The notes: generated by a model from the sequence alone, not told the origin. Positions 8,880 to 18,126 are shown, counted from the first letter of the stretch. The stretch is 64,000 nt of DNA from PCC-6802 sp943367755 (GCA_943367755.1 CALRKB020000017.1:14171-78170), one strand, 5' to 3'. Program-made: numbers and translations.

Positions 8880-10292
8880 ATGGAGCTAAGTGACAAAATG
8901 CCTACTGATGACGAAAACCAACTGCAACCTAAAGATCTCTTTCCTTATCTTGGTGGCAATCCTGGGAAAGATTTAGCACGCTTCGATCCAGCAAAACCTT
9001 TGCCACCCCAAGTAGCACCTAAACCTCGTCTGATAGCTAATACAGGACTGTATACCATTCCAGTCAAATCAGCTCCACCCTTAGAAATGTTGGGAATATC
9101 AGGTCTAACGTACATCATCGCGAAAATGCCAACGCCCAAAAGCAAGCTCGAAATCATGCCTGCAAATTTAACGCGTTGCCGCCCTGACAAATTTAGTGAT
9201 GCTTTTTTTGTCGAACGTCGTCTTAACGGTTTTAACCCTGGCAAGTTTAACCGTGTGGCCCAAAAAGATTGGCAGTACCTCATTCGCTATGATTGTAGCA
9301 GGTACAAAGTTGAGCCTGGAGGAATTTTACCCTCTGTAATTGAAGCGAGGTTTACCTTACAAGACAAGAGTTTGCTATTGCACTCAATTCAATACGAACT
9401 CAACAAAGTATCTATGACTAATGTCCCTGGTGACGCAAATTGGGAATGGGCTAAAAGCTTATTTCGCAGCGCCGAATTTGTGTTTCAACAGACTCAGTCG
9501 CATTTAGCACGCACTCACCTAAATGTCGAGCAATATGCCATGGCTTATTATCGCAATGTTAAAAACAATAAGATTGTGGAATTGCTGGAACCCCATTTTG
9601 AAGGGCTGCTGAGTATTAATAAGTTAGGAGCATCGATTATTTTTGGTGATACTGGTGTGATTCCCGAAGCTTCAGCCCTAGATGCAAAACAGGTAGAGTC
9701 TCTAATCAAAGAGGAAGTTAGCTGCCTCAATTACCATACCTGGCATCCCAGAACACAAGCGCTATCTGACATTGTGACCAACAACTATTTCGATCGCGCT
9801 GCTAGTAACGTATGGCAAATTATGGAGCATTATGTTGACAACTTCTTTCAAGCTCATGAATCTGAAATTCTGGCATCATGGTCAGAGATAGAAGGAATGT
9901 CGCAGGATTTAGTCAGCCACTCTATCCTTAAACCAGAGTTAGGTACGCTGAAAATTGGTAACATCAGCGATCTCAAGAAACTCTGCGTATACGTCATTTA
10001 TCACTCGTCATTTTTGCATTCCTGGCTTAATTACAAGCAATATGAAGATGGAGGCGATATTGAGTACGCATCTATAGGACTTTGGGATGATAAACATCCA
10101 AGTGTCAAGCTCGAAGACGTCATCAGGCGGAATATTAGTCAGGTGCTGATTACGTGGACTCTTTCTAACGTTAAATATAATCCGATTATGGAAAATGGCA
10201 GTCCGTTTTTAAAAGATCTATTATGGCAACGTCGCAATGAAATTCAGCCAGGTTTACCTTTAGAGTCGATTATGATGAGCATTCATATTTGA
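8880..10292 (+). CDS. Minimal lipoxygenase (catalytic domain only)
   Basis: The 470-residue protein shows the lipoxygenase iron site in full: His208 and His213 (H-x4-H), His380 and Asn384 (four residues apart as in plant and animal enzymes) and a C-terminal isoleucine, Ile470. Other family marks are FVERRLNGFNP at 110-120, LLEPHFEGLLSIN at 235-247 and HSWLNYKQY at 380-388. Lipoxygenases add O2 to polyunsaturated fatty acids. Plant enzymes are about 850 residues and animal ones about 660. Here the PLAT domain is absent and the catalytic part is shortened. The ATG at codon 7 has GGAG 12 bases upstream and may be the true start. The product regiochemistry cannot be read. Confidence 0.85.
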   Translation: MELSDKMPTDDENQLQPKDLFPYLGGNPGKDLARFDPAKPLPPQVAPKPRLIANTGLYTIPVKSAPPLEMLGISGLTYIIAKMPTPKSKLEIMPANLTRCRPDKFSDAFFVERRLNGFNPGKFNRVAQKDWQYLIRYDCSRYKVEPGGILPSVIEARFTLQDKSLLLHSIQYELNKVSMTNVPGDANWEWAKSLFRSAEFVFQQTQSHLARTHLNVEQYAMAYYRNVKNNKIVELLEPHFEGLLSINKLGASIIFGDTGVIPEASALDAKQVESLIKEEVSCLNYHTWHPRTQALSDIVTNNYFDRAASNVWQIMEHYVDNFFQAHESEILASWSEIEGMSQDLVSHSILKPELGTLKIGNISDLKKLCVYVIYHSSFLHSWLNYKQYEDGGDIEYASIGLWDDKHPSVKLEDVIRRNISQVLITWTLSNVKYNPIMENGSPFLKDLLWQRRNEIQPGLPLESIMMSIHI

Positions 10293-10503
10293 ATTATGCG
10301 AGTAGCGCGCTGTCAATCCCTTCGATTGCTAGAGCTCTAGCATTACCTTCCTGTGCGCATGCTTGAGCTGTTCCTCGATAGATCGTGCGCTAAACCAGTT
10401 GTCGAATGTATCTCAATATATCTTAAGAACTTCAACTTTGTAAGGTGAATTCCAAACCAAAGTTGAAAAAGACAACTGTTAGATTTTCTATCCTATTGTT
10501 CGC

Positions 10504-11016
10504 TCAAGAGATAACTTTACTAAATTGATTTAAAATCGCGCTCACAATTTCATTAGGTGTTAATCTGATATCTACAACTGTGGCATCCCGTGGTTCTTCA
10601 AGAATAGTGAATTGGCTATCAAGCAAAGCGCTTGGCATAAAATGCTGCCTTTGTTCCATGCGTTGCCTAATCAATTCTTTATTGCCTTTGAGATAAACAA
10701 AAACTAGTGTTTCTAGTGAATCATTGCCACGTAGCAGATCGCGATAGCTTTGTTTTAGTGCAGAACAGGCCAGCACGTAATAGGCAGGCTTGTTTTGATG
10801 CAAAACAATTCGTTCGCGTAAAACTTGCAACCATGGCCAACGATCTTCATCAGTTAGAGAAATACAATTAGCCATCTTTTCTATGTTGGAGGGAGGATGA
10901 AAATCATCCGCATCCTCAAAGACTCCACCTAAAGACTGCGCCAGCATGTTGCCTATGAAAGATTTACCACATCCAGAAACTCCCATAATTACAAATGTTT
11001 TCGGCATTATTTTCAT
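10504..11016 (-). CDS. gntK: Gluconokinase
   Basis: The protein (about 170 residues) phosphorylates D-gluconate to 6-phosphogluconate, feeding the oxidative pentose phosphate or Entner-Doudoroff route. It has a P-loop GVSGCGKS near the N-terminus, the family's FEDADDFHPPSNIEKM substrate segment, LTDEDRWPWL, and the CSALKQSYRDLLR arginine-rich motif, all as in GntK/IdnK. The ATG at 11016 is chosen because AGAGG lies 7 bases upstream; the longer frame begins with unrelated residues. It is the only sugar-acid gene here. The word GTTAGAT lies just upstream on the same strand. Confidence 0.9.
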   Translation of the reverse strand: MKIMPKTFVIMGVSGCGKSFIGNMLAQSLGGVFEDADDFHPPSNIEKMANCISLTDEDRWPWLQVLRERIVLHQNKPAYYVLACSALKQSYRDLLRGNDSLETLVFVYLKGNKELIRQRMEQRQHFMPSALLDSQFTILEEPRDATVVDIRLTPNEIVSAILNQFSKVIS

Positions 11017-11037
11017 ATCATTTCCTCTACAATTCAT

Positions 11038-11194
11038 ATCTAACGAGTTGCGCATCAGCCGCTGCCAAAGGCGCACTTCATAAAAAAAGCGCTAAAATAA
11101 CGACGATCTTGCACGCCGAAGGCGGTCGTGCTGCATGTGGGGGGTAGGTGTTTTCAGACAATTGGGCGTGCAGCACCTGATAACAAGCACATCA
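11038..11194 (-). other. GC-rich spacer with GTTAGAT and inverted repeat
   Basis: Read leftward, this spacer between the membrane protein and gluconokinase contains an 8-base inverted pair TGCACGCC/GGCGTGCA and ends in GCGCAACTCGTTAGAT directly before the gluconokinase leader. GTTAGAT fits the integron crossover core GTTRRRY. No matching RYYYAAC core is present at the other end, so a functional attC is not shown. Confidence 0.25.
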
Positions 11195-11731
11195 CTAAAA
11201 GAATCGCTTGAACAAAAGGAAACTCACCAGAACATACAGCCCCGCCACGATCTCACACCCTGCTGCGATTAGCAGGAAAATCCGCGAGCGCACAGACGGA
11301 GCCAAGAGAGCGAGCACTAGAAAACCAACGACCATGATCGGCGCCCCAAAGACACCCACTATCCCGAGTAAAGAAAGCAGGAGCCCCAAGGAGTTTGAGC
11401 CATAGCCACCGTTCGCGTTAATCAGTGCATTCGCGACTACCACAGCAAGTCCGGTGAGCGAATAGGCCAAACATAGCGTAGCGAAACCATTCCAGAACCT
11501 CTCGCTTGAGCGCAGAAAGTAAAACGCCAGCACGGTGGGGACAAAAGCCAGGATTGTAAACACCTCCAAGAATAGAATTGTGTCGCCAAAGGCAGACATT
11601 CCTGCAGAGGCTTGTGCGTCTGTGCCTGGTGTGACAAGCCTATAGATATACAGTGCGATACGAGCACCTAAAAGCGCAACGACATAGCCTGCAACGACGA
11701 TTCCGATTTTGACGACCTTATTTTTGGGCAT
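11195..11731 (-). CDS. Four- or five-helix membrane protein, unknown function
   Basis: The 178-residue protein has about five hydrophobic segments: IGIVVAGYVVALLGARIALY, DTILFLEVFTILAFVPTVL, LCLAYSLTGLAVVVANALI, LLGIVGVFGAPIMVVGFLVL and IFLLIAAGCEIVAGLYVLV. They are joined by short loops, and the tail ends in KRFF. I do not recognise the family. It lies upstream of gluconokinase on the same strand, separated by a GC-rich spacer with an inverted repeat. It contains no GCGATCGC octamer and may be an acquired gene. Confidence 0.55.
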   Translation of the reverse strand: MPKNKVVKIGIVVAGYVVALLGARIALYIYRLVTPGTDAQASAGMSAFGDTILFLEVFTILAFVPTVLAFYFLRSSERFWNGFATLCLAYSLTGLAVVVANALINANGGYGSNSLGLLLSLLGIVGVFGAPIMVVGFLVLALLAPSVRSRIFLLIAAGCEIVAGLYVLVSFLLFKRFF

Positions 11732-11875
11732 AGCTTATTTTAAGCGGCAAATTCAATGGCAAAATCTCGCTATTGAAGAGAAGAAACACCCATTGGTCTT
11801 TGAGATTAGAAAATATCTAAACTAATGATTAAACAGCATAATGCCATCTAGTATCCTTATACAGCGACTTTTAGC

Positions 11876-11974
11876 GCATATTGCGGTCTAATATGCTGAA
11901 TTTTGGATATTTTACCTTTACCGCATCCTGCGGTCTAGTAATGGCGTAGCGAACCTTTAAGCGCATCCTGCGGT
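11876..11974. repeat. Short palindromic repeats upstream of pnp
   Basis: Three small palindromes follow each other: GCATATT/AATATGC with a 7-base loop (11876-11896), ACCGCA-TCC-TGCGGT (11920-11934) and a second copy of CGCATCCTGCGGT (11962-11974). The 13-mer CGCATCCTGCGGT is thus repeated 40 bases apart. Such words are typical of short dispersed repeats in cyanobacterial intergenic DNA. The rest of the 363-base gap before pnp shows nothing else. Confidence 0.5.
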
Positions 11975-12094
11975 ATAACTCATTGCTCGCCCTATCGTTG
12001 CTTGTGGCGATGAATAAAAAGCGCATTCTACTACATAGATGTTACTATTGCCAGAAGTATAAATAAAGAAAAGTCAAGAGCAATAGAGACAAGA

Positions 12095-14239
12095 ATGACT
12101 AGTACAGAAAAAGTCATCTCCTTCTATGGTCGGGAGATAAAGTTAAGAATTGGTTTATTAGCACCTCAGGCTGGTGGATCGGTATTAATCCAGTGTGGTG
12201 AAACGGCGGTTTTAGTGACTGCGACTAGGGGCCCTGGTCGTGAAGGCATTGATTTCTTGCCCTTGTTAGTGGATTACGAAGAAAGACTCTACGCCGCTGG
12301 TAGAATTCCGGGCGGCTTTTTGCGGCGTGAAGGTAGACCGCCAGAAAAAGCAACTCTGACCTGTCGCCTGATCGATCGCCCCCTACGCCCTCTGTTTCCT
12401 GGTTGGCTGCGCGACGATATCCAAGTGGTAGCGACCACGATGGCATTAGACGAAAAAGTACCGCCCGATGTTCTAGCTGTAACTGGCGCGTCGATCGCTG
12501 TTCAGTTAGCTGGACTACCGTTTAATGGGCCAATGGCAGGCGTACGGGTAGGCTTAGTTGGTGATGAGTTTATTATTAATCCCACCTATGCTGAGGTAGA
12601 AGCGGGCGATCTAGATCTGGTAGTTGCTGGTACGCCAGAAGGGATCATCATGGTAGAGGCAGGCGCAAACCAACTGCCCGAACAAGATATGATCGAAGCA
12701 ATTGAGTTTGGCTATGAGGCAGTACAGGAACTGATCGTTGCCCAGAAGCAACTCATGCAAGAACTGGGGATTGAGCCACTACAGATCGTACCTCCAGAAG
12801 TTGATACCACCCTGGAAATATTTATTTCTGAGCAGTCAGAGGCCAAAATTCAGCAGGTGATTGCCAGCCTGGAAAAAGATCGCAAAGTGCGTGATGCTGC
12901 GCTTGATGTGATTAAAGCAGAGCTAGTCGAAGCGATCGCTGCATTACCAGAAGAAAGTCCGATCAAGCTGGTTGCTGATAGTAAATCGATTGGCAACACG
13001 TTTAAGGCTCTAACGAAGAAATTGATGCGCCGTCAGGTGATCGATCAAAGTCTGCGCATTGATGGCCGCAAGCTAGATGAAGTACGACCAGTATCGGCCA
13101 TGACTGGCCTCATCCCCCGCGTGCACGGTAGCGCTCTGTTTAATCGCGGTCTAACCCAGGTACTGTCGATCGCGACACTCGGTACGCCTTCCGATGCCCA
13201 AGAGCTAGACGATCTGCACCCTGACGAGAAAAAACGTTATCTGCACCACTACAACATGCCTCCCTACTCTGTGGGTGAGGTTAAACCAATGCGATCGCCA
13301 GGTCGCCGCGAAGTAGGACATGGCGCACTAGCTGAAAGAGCTATAGTACCTGTATTACCGCCTACCAGCAAATTTCCTTATGTATTGCGGGTAGTGTCTG
13401 AGGTGTTGTCATCAAATGGCTCCACCTCAATGGGTTCGGTATGTGCTTCGACGCTGGCTCTGATGGATGCGGGTGTGCCGATCGTCAAGCCTGTCAGTGG
13501 TGTGGCGATGGGGCTAATTCAAGAAGATGGTCAGACCCGCGTACTCACCGATATTCAAGGAATTGAAGACTTCCTTGGTGACATGGACTTTAAGGTAGCT
13601 GGCACGGATGCAGGTATCACGGCACTGCAAATGGATATGAAAATTACCGGCATTGCCATGACTACGATCCGTGATGCTATTCTCCAAGCTCATGCTGGTC
13701 GCAGCCACATTCTCGATAAAATGCTAGAAGCTCTACCCACGCCCAGAACTGAGCTATCACCCTATGCACCTCGTCTGCTGACCATCAGCGTTAACCCTGA
13801 CCAGATTGGGATGATTATTGGCCCTGGTGGTAGAACCATTAAGGGTATTACGGAAGAAACTGGTGCCAAGGTTGATATCGAAGACGATGGTACTGTAACC
13901 ATTTCTTCGACTAATGGTGAGAGTGCCAAGCGTGCTAGGCAGATTATTGAGGGTATGACCCGGCGTGTAGGCTCTGGAGATGTGTACTTAGGTAAGGTGA
14001 CGCGGATTATCCCGATCGGTGCCTTTGTTGAGTTCTTGCCGGGTAAGGAAGGCATGGTACACATTTCTCAGTTAGCTGAGGGACGTGTCGGTAAGGTAGA
14101 AGATGAAGTTGCAGTTGGTGATGAAGTAATTATCAAGGTGCGCGAAATCGATCAGCGCGGTCGGTTTAACCTCACCCGTTTGGGTATTCATCCTGATGAG
14201 GCTGCTGCTGCCAAGGCTGCTGCTAGTTCTGAGGCTTAA
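12095..14239 (+). CDS. pnp: Polyribonucleotide nucleotidyltransferase (PNPase)
   Basis: The 714-residue enzyme degrades RNA 3' to 5' by phosphorolysis and can also add tails. Domains run in the usual order: RNase PH-like 1 (about 10-145), helical domain (about 235-310), RNase PH-like 2 (about 320-460, with RSPGRREVGHGALAERA), KH (about 555-610, IIGPGGRTIKGI) and S1 (about 625-690, VTRIIPIGAFVEFLPGKEGMV). The length matches the family. It ends in an Ala-rich tail and overlaps the convergent hydrolase gene by 17 bases. No rpsO precedes it. Confidence 0.98.
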   Translation: MTSTEKVISFYGREIKLRIGLLAPQAGGSVLIQCGETAVLVTATRGPGREGIDFLPLLVDYEERLYAAGRIPGGFLRREGRPPEKATLTCRLIDRPLRPLFPGWLRDDIQVVATTMALDEKVPPDVLAVTGASIAVQLAGLPFNGPMAGVRVGLVGDEFIINPTYAEVEAGDLDLVVAGTPEGIIMVEAGANQLPEQDMIEAIEFGYEAVQELIVAQKQLMQELGIEPLQIVPPEVDTTLEIFISEQSEAKIQQVIASLEKDRKVRDAALDVIKAELVEAIAALPEESPIKLVADSKSIGNTFKALTKKLMRRQVIDQSLRIDGRKLDEVRPVSAMTGLIPRVHGSALFNRGLTQVLSIATLGTPSDAQELDDLHPDEKKRYLHHYNMPPYSVGEVKPMRSPGRREVGHGALAERAIVPVLPPTSKFPYVLRVVSEVLSSNGSTSMGSVCASTLALMDAGVPIVKPVSGVAMGLIQEDGQTRVLTDIQGIEDFLGDMDFKVAGTDAGITALQMDMKITGIAMTTIRDAILQAHAGRSHILDKMLEALPTPRTELSPYAPRLLTISVNPDQIGMIIGPGGRTIKGITEETGAKVDIEDDGTVTISSTNGESAKRARQIIEGMTRRVGSGDVYLGKVTRIIPIGAFVEFLPGKEGMVHISQLAEGRVGKVEDEVAVGDEVIIKVREIDQRGRFNLTRLGIHPDEAAAAKAAASSEA

Positions 14240-15116
14240 ACTTCTCTTTCAGTTCACCTAAAGCTTGCCATAGGTGAGCTGAATCAGCCCAGCCCACATA
14301 GCCACTATAAGTACATTTGCCCTCCCGATCTGCCACATAAACGCGCTCGATCTGGAGGGAGTTTTTGTAAGTACTGACCGTAGAGCCATCTTGACAGACG
14401 ATGCATACCTTGGACTTACTAAAATCACGGGGATGGCTATCAGTCATGCCAGGTAATGCTTGGAGTGCATGAATAATCTTTGTACCTAGATCGTCGGTGG
14501 CTATAGTTAATTTATCTGGATTTGCCCAAAATTCGCGAACTGTTGTGGCGATCTCCGGATGATTTTTCATGGCCGCATGTTTTAGCCCCTGGATACAGAC
14601 CAGGCGAGCATGGCAAAACTTTGTGGCTTCGATCATTACGGTACCGTCGCTGCCACCATCAATATCGCCAGCGATCGATAGCGTGGGAATCTGGGTAGCG
14701 ATCGATTCAGCTATGCTGCGACGGGTTTTACCTAAATCTCTAGCTATACCCATGCCCCAGCCAAAGGGATCGAGCCTGCGTCCAAGATCGGAGCCACCCA
14801 CGGGTGAACCTGCGAGCACCAGGCTATGTACCTGTGGCCACCATTGGCGATGCCGATCCAGAACCTCCAGCCAAATCAGTCCACCCAACGAGTGTCCAAT
14901 TATGCGAATCGGGGTATGGGGATGCTGAGCGATCGCCTCTGTGGCTATCTGCTCCACTTTGGCAATCAACGGTTCGATGCGCAACCAGGTATTCAGCCAG
15001 CCCAGATCCGGTGATATGACTAGGGTATCTGGTGTAGCAAGGTTACGCGCTAACCGAGATATCTGCTGATGAGTATCTGCCCATCCATGTTGGGCAAAGA
15101 GGATAAAGTCTGGCAA
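14223..15116 (-). CDS. Alpha/beta-hydrolase-fold protein
   Basis: The 297-residue protein shows the nucleophile elbow GHSLGG at 74-79 (Ser76) after a strand IRIIG, an early FAQHGWAD oxyanion segment, and a later ISPD/AGDIDGGSDGTVM segment that may carry the acid. A His in LKHAAMKNHPEI probably completes the triad. A C-terminal domain of about 80 residues (CIVCQDGSTVSTYKNSLQIERVYVADREGK) is extra to the hydrolase core. The substrate is unknown; lipase or thioesterase activity is possible. Its last 17 bases overlap the end of pnp in antisense. Confidence 0.75.
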   Translation of the reverse strand: MPDFILFAQHGWADTHQQISRLARNLATPDTLVISPDLGWLNTWLRIEPLIAKVEQIATEAIAQHPHTPIRIIGHSLGGLIWLEVLDRHRQWWPQVHSLVLAGSPVGGSDLGRRLDPFGWGMGIARDLGKTRRSIAESIATQIPTLSIAGDIDGGSDGTVMIEATKFCHARLVCIQGLKHAAMKNHPEIATTVREFWANPDKLTIATDDLGTKIIHALQALPGMTDSHPRDFSKSKVCIVCQDGSTVSTYKNSLQIERVYVADREGKCTYSGYVGWADSAHLWQALGELKEKFKPQN

Positions 15117-15532
15117 AGGTAATGTGTTTGAGTCACTACAAATCTACTTTAGTCCAAGTTGGGTAATTACTACTGGTGCTGCGATCGCTTCTATGCAGAT
15201 ATTTCGAGAACCTCTGCACCTAAAGGTTTTGTCTGAAAAGTGGTATTACTAATCTGAGCCGATAGTCAGAGCTGAACTGAAATCAAAAAAAAGCATCGAT
15301 GCTCGATATGCCAAATCCGTTGCGTCTGTTGTCTCGGATATTCAGTCGAATAGTGACTTGGCGAGGATATCAAGCACGCTGCTTATCAATGCAACATGGG
15401 TAACGTTTGCATTGAACTAAAATCTGCGTCTGAAGTTCATAATCGCTGTTTCCTGGCCTCAAGTGATGTAGCTTTTGCTACCTATTACCTGTTCACCGCG
15501 TTTTCTGATTGTCTCAGCAGGAGTGAAAAGCT
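15117..15532. other. Intergenic region, no gene seen
   Basis: About 416 bases separate the divergent hydrolase and ycf54 genes. No ORF with family resemblance, tRNA-like cloverleaf or strong hairpin was recognised. The ycf54 promoter should lie in the right half. Confidence 0.4.
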
Positions 15533-15928
15533 ATGGTAGTAGGTAAATATCGATATACTTATAAGCTGACTTTTGACATCCAGAATATGCAAGATCAAAA
15601 AAACTATTACTTTGTCGCCGCTAGTCGCAAATTTTTGTGCGAAGATGAGCCGCTGGGAGAATCATTGAAAGAGCGTACCCGTAATTATGGCGATCGCAAG
15701 AAAGAAATTGATTTCTGGCTTATAGATCAGCCAGCCTTCCTAGAAGCACCAGAGATGGCTGAGGTAAAGCGGCAATGTCCTCAACCCACTGCTGCGATCG
15801 TCTCAACCGATCCGCATGTGGTTCGCTGGTTAAAGCTACGTCTAGAATTTGTGGCTACAGGGGAATTTATTGCTCCTAGCGAGACCATTCCCGATCCCCT
15901 GGCCTCTATGGTGATTTCGAGAGCGTAA
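15533..15928 (+). CDS. ycf54: Ycf54, Mg-protoporphyrin monomethylester cyclase partner
   Basis: The 131-residue protein matches the Ycf54/DUF2488 pattern: YYFVAASRKFLCEDEPLGE, ERTRNYGDRKKEIDFWLI, QPAFLEAPEMAEVKRQCPQP, AAIVSTDPHVVRWLKLRLE and a GEFIAPSETIPDPLASMV tail. Ycf54 binds and stabilises the AcsF/CycI subunit of the aerobic cyclase that makes the isocyclic ring of chlorophyll. AGGAG 9 bases before the ATG supports this start, although the family usually begins near residue 19. It is a single gene followed by a strong hairpin. Confidence 0.93.
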   Translation: MVVGKYRYTYKLTFDIQNMQDQKNYYFVAASRKFLCEDEPLGESLKERTRNYGDRKKEIDFWLIDQPAFLEAPEMAEVKRQCPQPTAAIVSTDPHVVRWLKLRLEFVATGEFIAPSETIPDPLASMVISRA

Positions 15929-15935
15929 TGATGGA

Positions 15936-15983
15936 TAGGGGGGGTAGTGTTCTGCGATCGACCGGTTGGTAACACCCCCCCTA
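15936..15983 (+). terminator. Hairpin downstream of ycf54
   Basis: TAGGGGGGG then GTGTT pairs with AACAC then CCCCCCTA across a 19-base loop, with a two-base bulge. It begins 8 bases after the ycf54 stop and is the likely 3' end of that transcript. There is no T-run. Confidence 0.6.
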
Positions 15984-16180
15984 AGTAAACACGGCTTCAT
16001 AACGCATCCCATCATGCCTGCGAGTAATAGGCACCAGAAAGATATCTAATTTTCCCATCTGATTGTGTTCCAATGTATAAATGTGCTGCGGCAGTTGGAT
16101 ATCTAAGGAACCCTGAAACAGTAATGAAAATAGCGATCGTGCTATTGACTTCGATCAAAAGTAGTTGGAGAAAATCTGCT

Positions 16181-16783
16181 TTACCACCAATCCGGCTTCA
16201 CTTTAGTACCATCAGGGAAGGTAATATTTTCAATCATCTCTTCCTGAGGACGCGTGGAACCGTAGACCTTCGCATCTGTGAGATCGGCACCATTAAAGTT
16301 TGTATTTGTGAGATCGGATTCTGTGAGATCGGTACCAATCATAATCGCTTGCGAGAAATCTGCTCCGCTTAAATTTGCGCCTCGAAGAATTGCCCCGCTA
16401 AAATCTGCCCCTTCTAGTTGTGCGTCCACTAGATCGACTTCGCTGAGCTGAGCGCCAGTCAACACCGTTCCCCGCAAGTCAGCCCCATTAAGCTGAGATC
16501 TACTGAGATTTGCTTCGGTAAGGTTTGCCTTGCGCAGATCGACAAGGTCGAGGTTCACATCCTGCATATTGGCCCGGATCAGGTTGGCATAACGCAGATC
16601 GACACCACTCAAATTGGTAGTGAATCCGAGGATAGAATTGCTAAGATTTGCCCCACTGAGATCTGCTCCGCCAAAATCGACATCATTCAGATCGATGTTA
16701 CTTAAATCAGTGCCGCCAAGATCCGCTGTAGCAAAGTCTCGTTCGCCCTCTGCATAGCGTTTGATAAATTCCTCCCTATCCAT
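16181..16783 (-). CDS. Pentapeptide-repeat protein
   Basis: The 200-residue protein has about 28 consecutive A(D/N)Lxx-type pentapeptides from about residue 18 to 170, predicting a right-handed quadrilateral beta-helix. The first 17 residues (MDREEFIKRYAEGERDF) are a charged cap and the end (FPDGTKVKPDWW) closes the helix. There is no signal peptide, so it is probably cytoplasmic. Such proteins are abundant in cyanobacteria and mostly of unknown role. It lies 65 bases downstream of lpxB on the same strand and could be cotranscribed. Confidence 0.9.
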   Translation of the reverse strand: MDREEFIKRYAEGERDFATADLGGTDLSNIDLNDVDFGGADLSGANLSNSILGFTTNLSGVDLRYANLIRANMQDVNLDLVDLRKANLTEANLSRSQLNGADLRGTVLTGAQLSEVDLVDAQLEGADFSGAILRGANLSGADFSQAIMIGTDLTESDLTNTNFNGADLTDAKVYGSTRPQEEMIENITFPDGTKVKPDWW

Positions 16784-16848
16784 TCTCTACCCCTTTCTGC
16801 CTTTGTTAAATTGGTATGACCATCTCAATAAATCTATTTCATTAAACA

Positions 16849-18012
16849 TCATGCATTTAGGGCATCTAAAATTTCGGTTGCTACCCGCTCAATTGCCCCA
16901 TTACCACCTAAACAGTTGCGCATCTCTGCATAGTTATACAGCATTTGCTGACGCGATTGTTCGTTTAAGAGTAGTTCCAGACATGCCTGTGCTATGTTTT
17001 CGGGGATCGCAGCTTCCTGCATAAATTCTGGCACGATCGCTTTCATTTGTACGAGATTTGTGGGCGACATAAATGGAATATAGAACTTCAGCAAGTGGCG
17101 AGCAATCCAGGCAGTAACGTTGCTGACACGATAAATAACTACTTGCGGCACATTCAAGAGTGCAGTTTCTAAGTTGACCGTGCCGGACTTAGACAGGACT
17201 AAATCTGCTGCCCTAATCACCAATTGGGATGGATGGGAAACAACCTGCGCTTCAATTCCATACTCCTGTAGTAGATTTTCGACAATGGGGCGATATTTTT
17301 CTAAAGACAGGGGCAGCCAGAATTTTACCTGCGGCAAGCGCGTTTGGATTAGTTGAGCTGTCTGTAGCATGACTGGTAATAGGTACTTGAGCTCCTGCGA
17401 TCGCGATGCTGGTAATAGTACGACCACCAACTCATCGCTCCCAATGCCCAACTGTTGCCGTGCCGTGGTGCGATCGGGAACCCGCTCCATCAGATCTACT
17501 AGCGGATGTCCTACCCACTTTACCTGCGCTCCCTGCTCGGTATAGTATTTGGCTTCTTGGGGAAAGATTGACAATATTTTGTCCGTAAAGCCAGCGATCG
17601 CCTGTGTGTTCTTATTGTTAATTGACCACACCCACTCCTGTGGCGCAATGTAGTAAATCACAGGTACGTGCAATTGCCGTTTGGTAAAATAACCCATGCC
17701 AATATTGGGGGTGACGTAATCGATCAAAATCACTAGATCGGGGGGAGACTGCTTTAAGCGTCGTTGTGCCTGCCATTGCACAAATATGGTAGGCAGTATG
17801 TAGGGTAAAGCTTCAACTAAACCGATTGAACCGATCCCTACAGTATTGCCCAGCAAGATTGCGCCTGCTGCTGCCATGCGATCGCCACCCAGTGCTAAGA
17901 TCTCTAACTCCAGATTACGCTTCTGTGCAGCTTCTTGGAGTGCTTCGATCAAAATCGCACCGTGCCAGTCTCCAGAGACCTCACCAGTACTAATAAAAAT
18001 GCGTCGCCTCAT
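16849..18012 (-). CDS. lpxB: Lipid-A-disaccharide synthase
   Basis: The 387-residue GT19 enzyme joins UDP-2,3-diacylglucosamine and lipid X to make the lipid A disaccharide. It begins with RIFISTGEVSGDWHGAILI, and has IDYVTPN, a YYIAPQEWVW segment, LLPASRSQELKYLLP and SKSGTVNLETALLNVPQVVIYR near the C-terminal nucleotide-sugar site. All match LpxB, as does the length. AGGAGAGG lies about 6 bases before the ATG. The other lpx genes are not in the window. Confidence 0.96.
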   Translation of the reverse strand: MRRRIFISTGEVSGDWHGAILIEALQEAAQKRNLELEILALGGDRMAAAGAILLGNTVGIGSIGLVEALPYILPTIFVQWQAQRRLKQSPPDLVILIDYVTPNIGMGYFTKRQLHVPVIYYIAPQEWVWSINNKNTQAIAGFTDKILSIFPQEAKYYTEQGAQVKWVGHPLVDLMERVPDRTTARQQLGIGSDELVVVLLPASRSQELKYLLPVMLQTAQLIQTRLPQVKFWLPLSLEKYRPIVENLLQEYGIEAQVVSHPSQLVIRAADLVLSKSGTVNLETALLNVPQVVIYRVSNVTAWIARHLLKFYIPFMSPTNLVQMKAIVPEFMQEAAIPENIAQACLELLLNEQSRQQMLYNYAEMRNCLGGNGAIERVATEILDALNA

Positions 18013-18096
18013 TTATGTCCTCTCCTGTCACCAGCTAGTAATCGTACCAAAACAGCCTGCGCATTCGCGGATCGAGAACAGATTTGCTCATTAGCA

Positions 18097-18126
18097 AAAG
18101 ACAAGGGTATTGATACCCTTGTCTTT
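18097..18126 (-). terminator. Perfect hairpin downstream of protease gene
   Basis: AAAGACAAGGGT and ACCCTTGTCTTT form a perfect stem around a 6-base centre. It lies about 170 bases past the stop of the leftward C-terminal protease gene and about 85 bases upstream of lpxB, so it probably separates the two transcripts. Confidence 0.7.
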
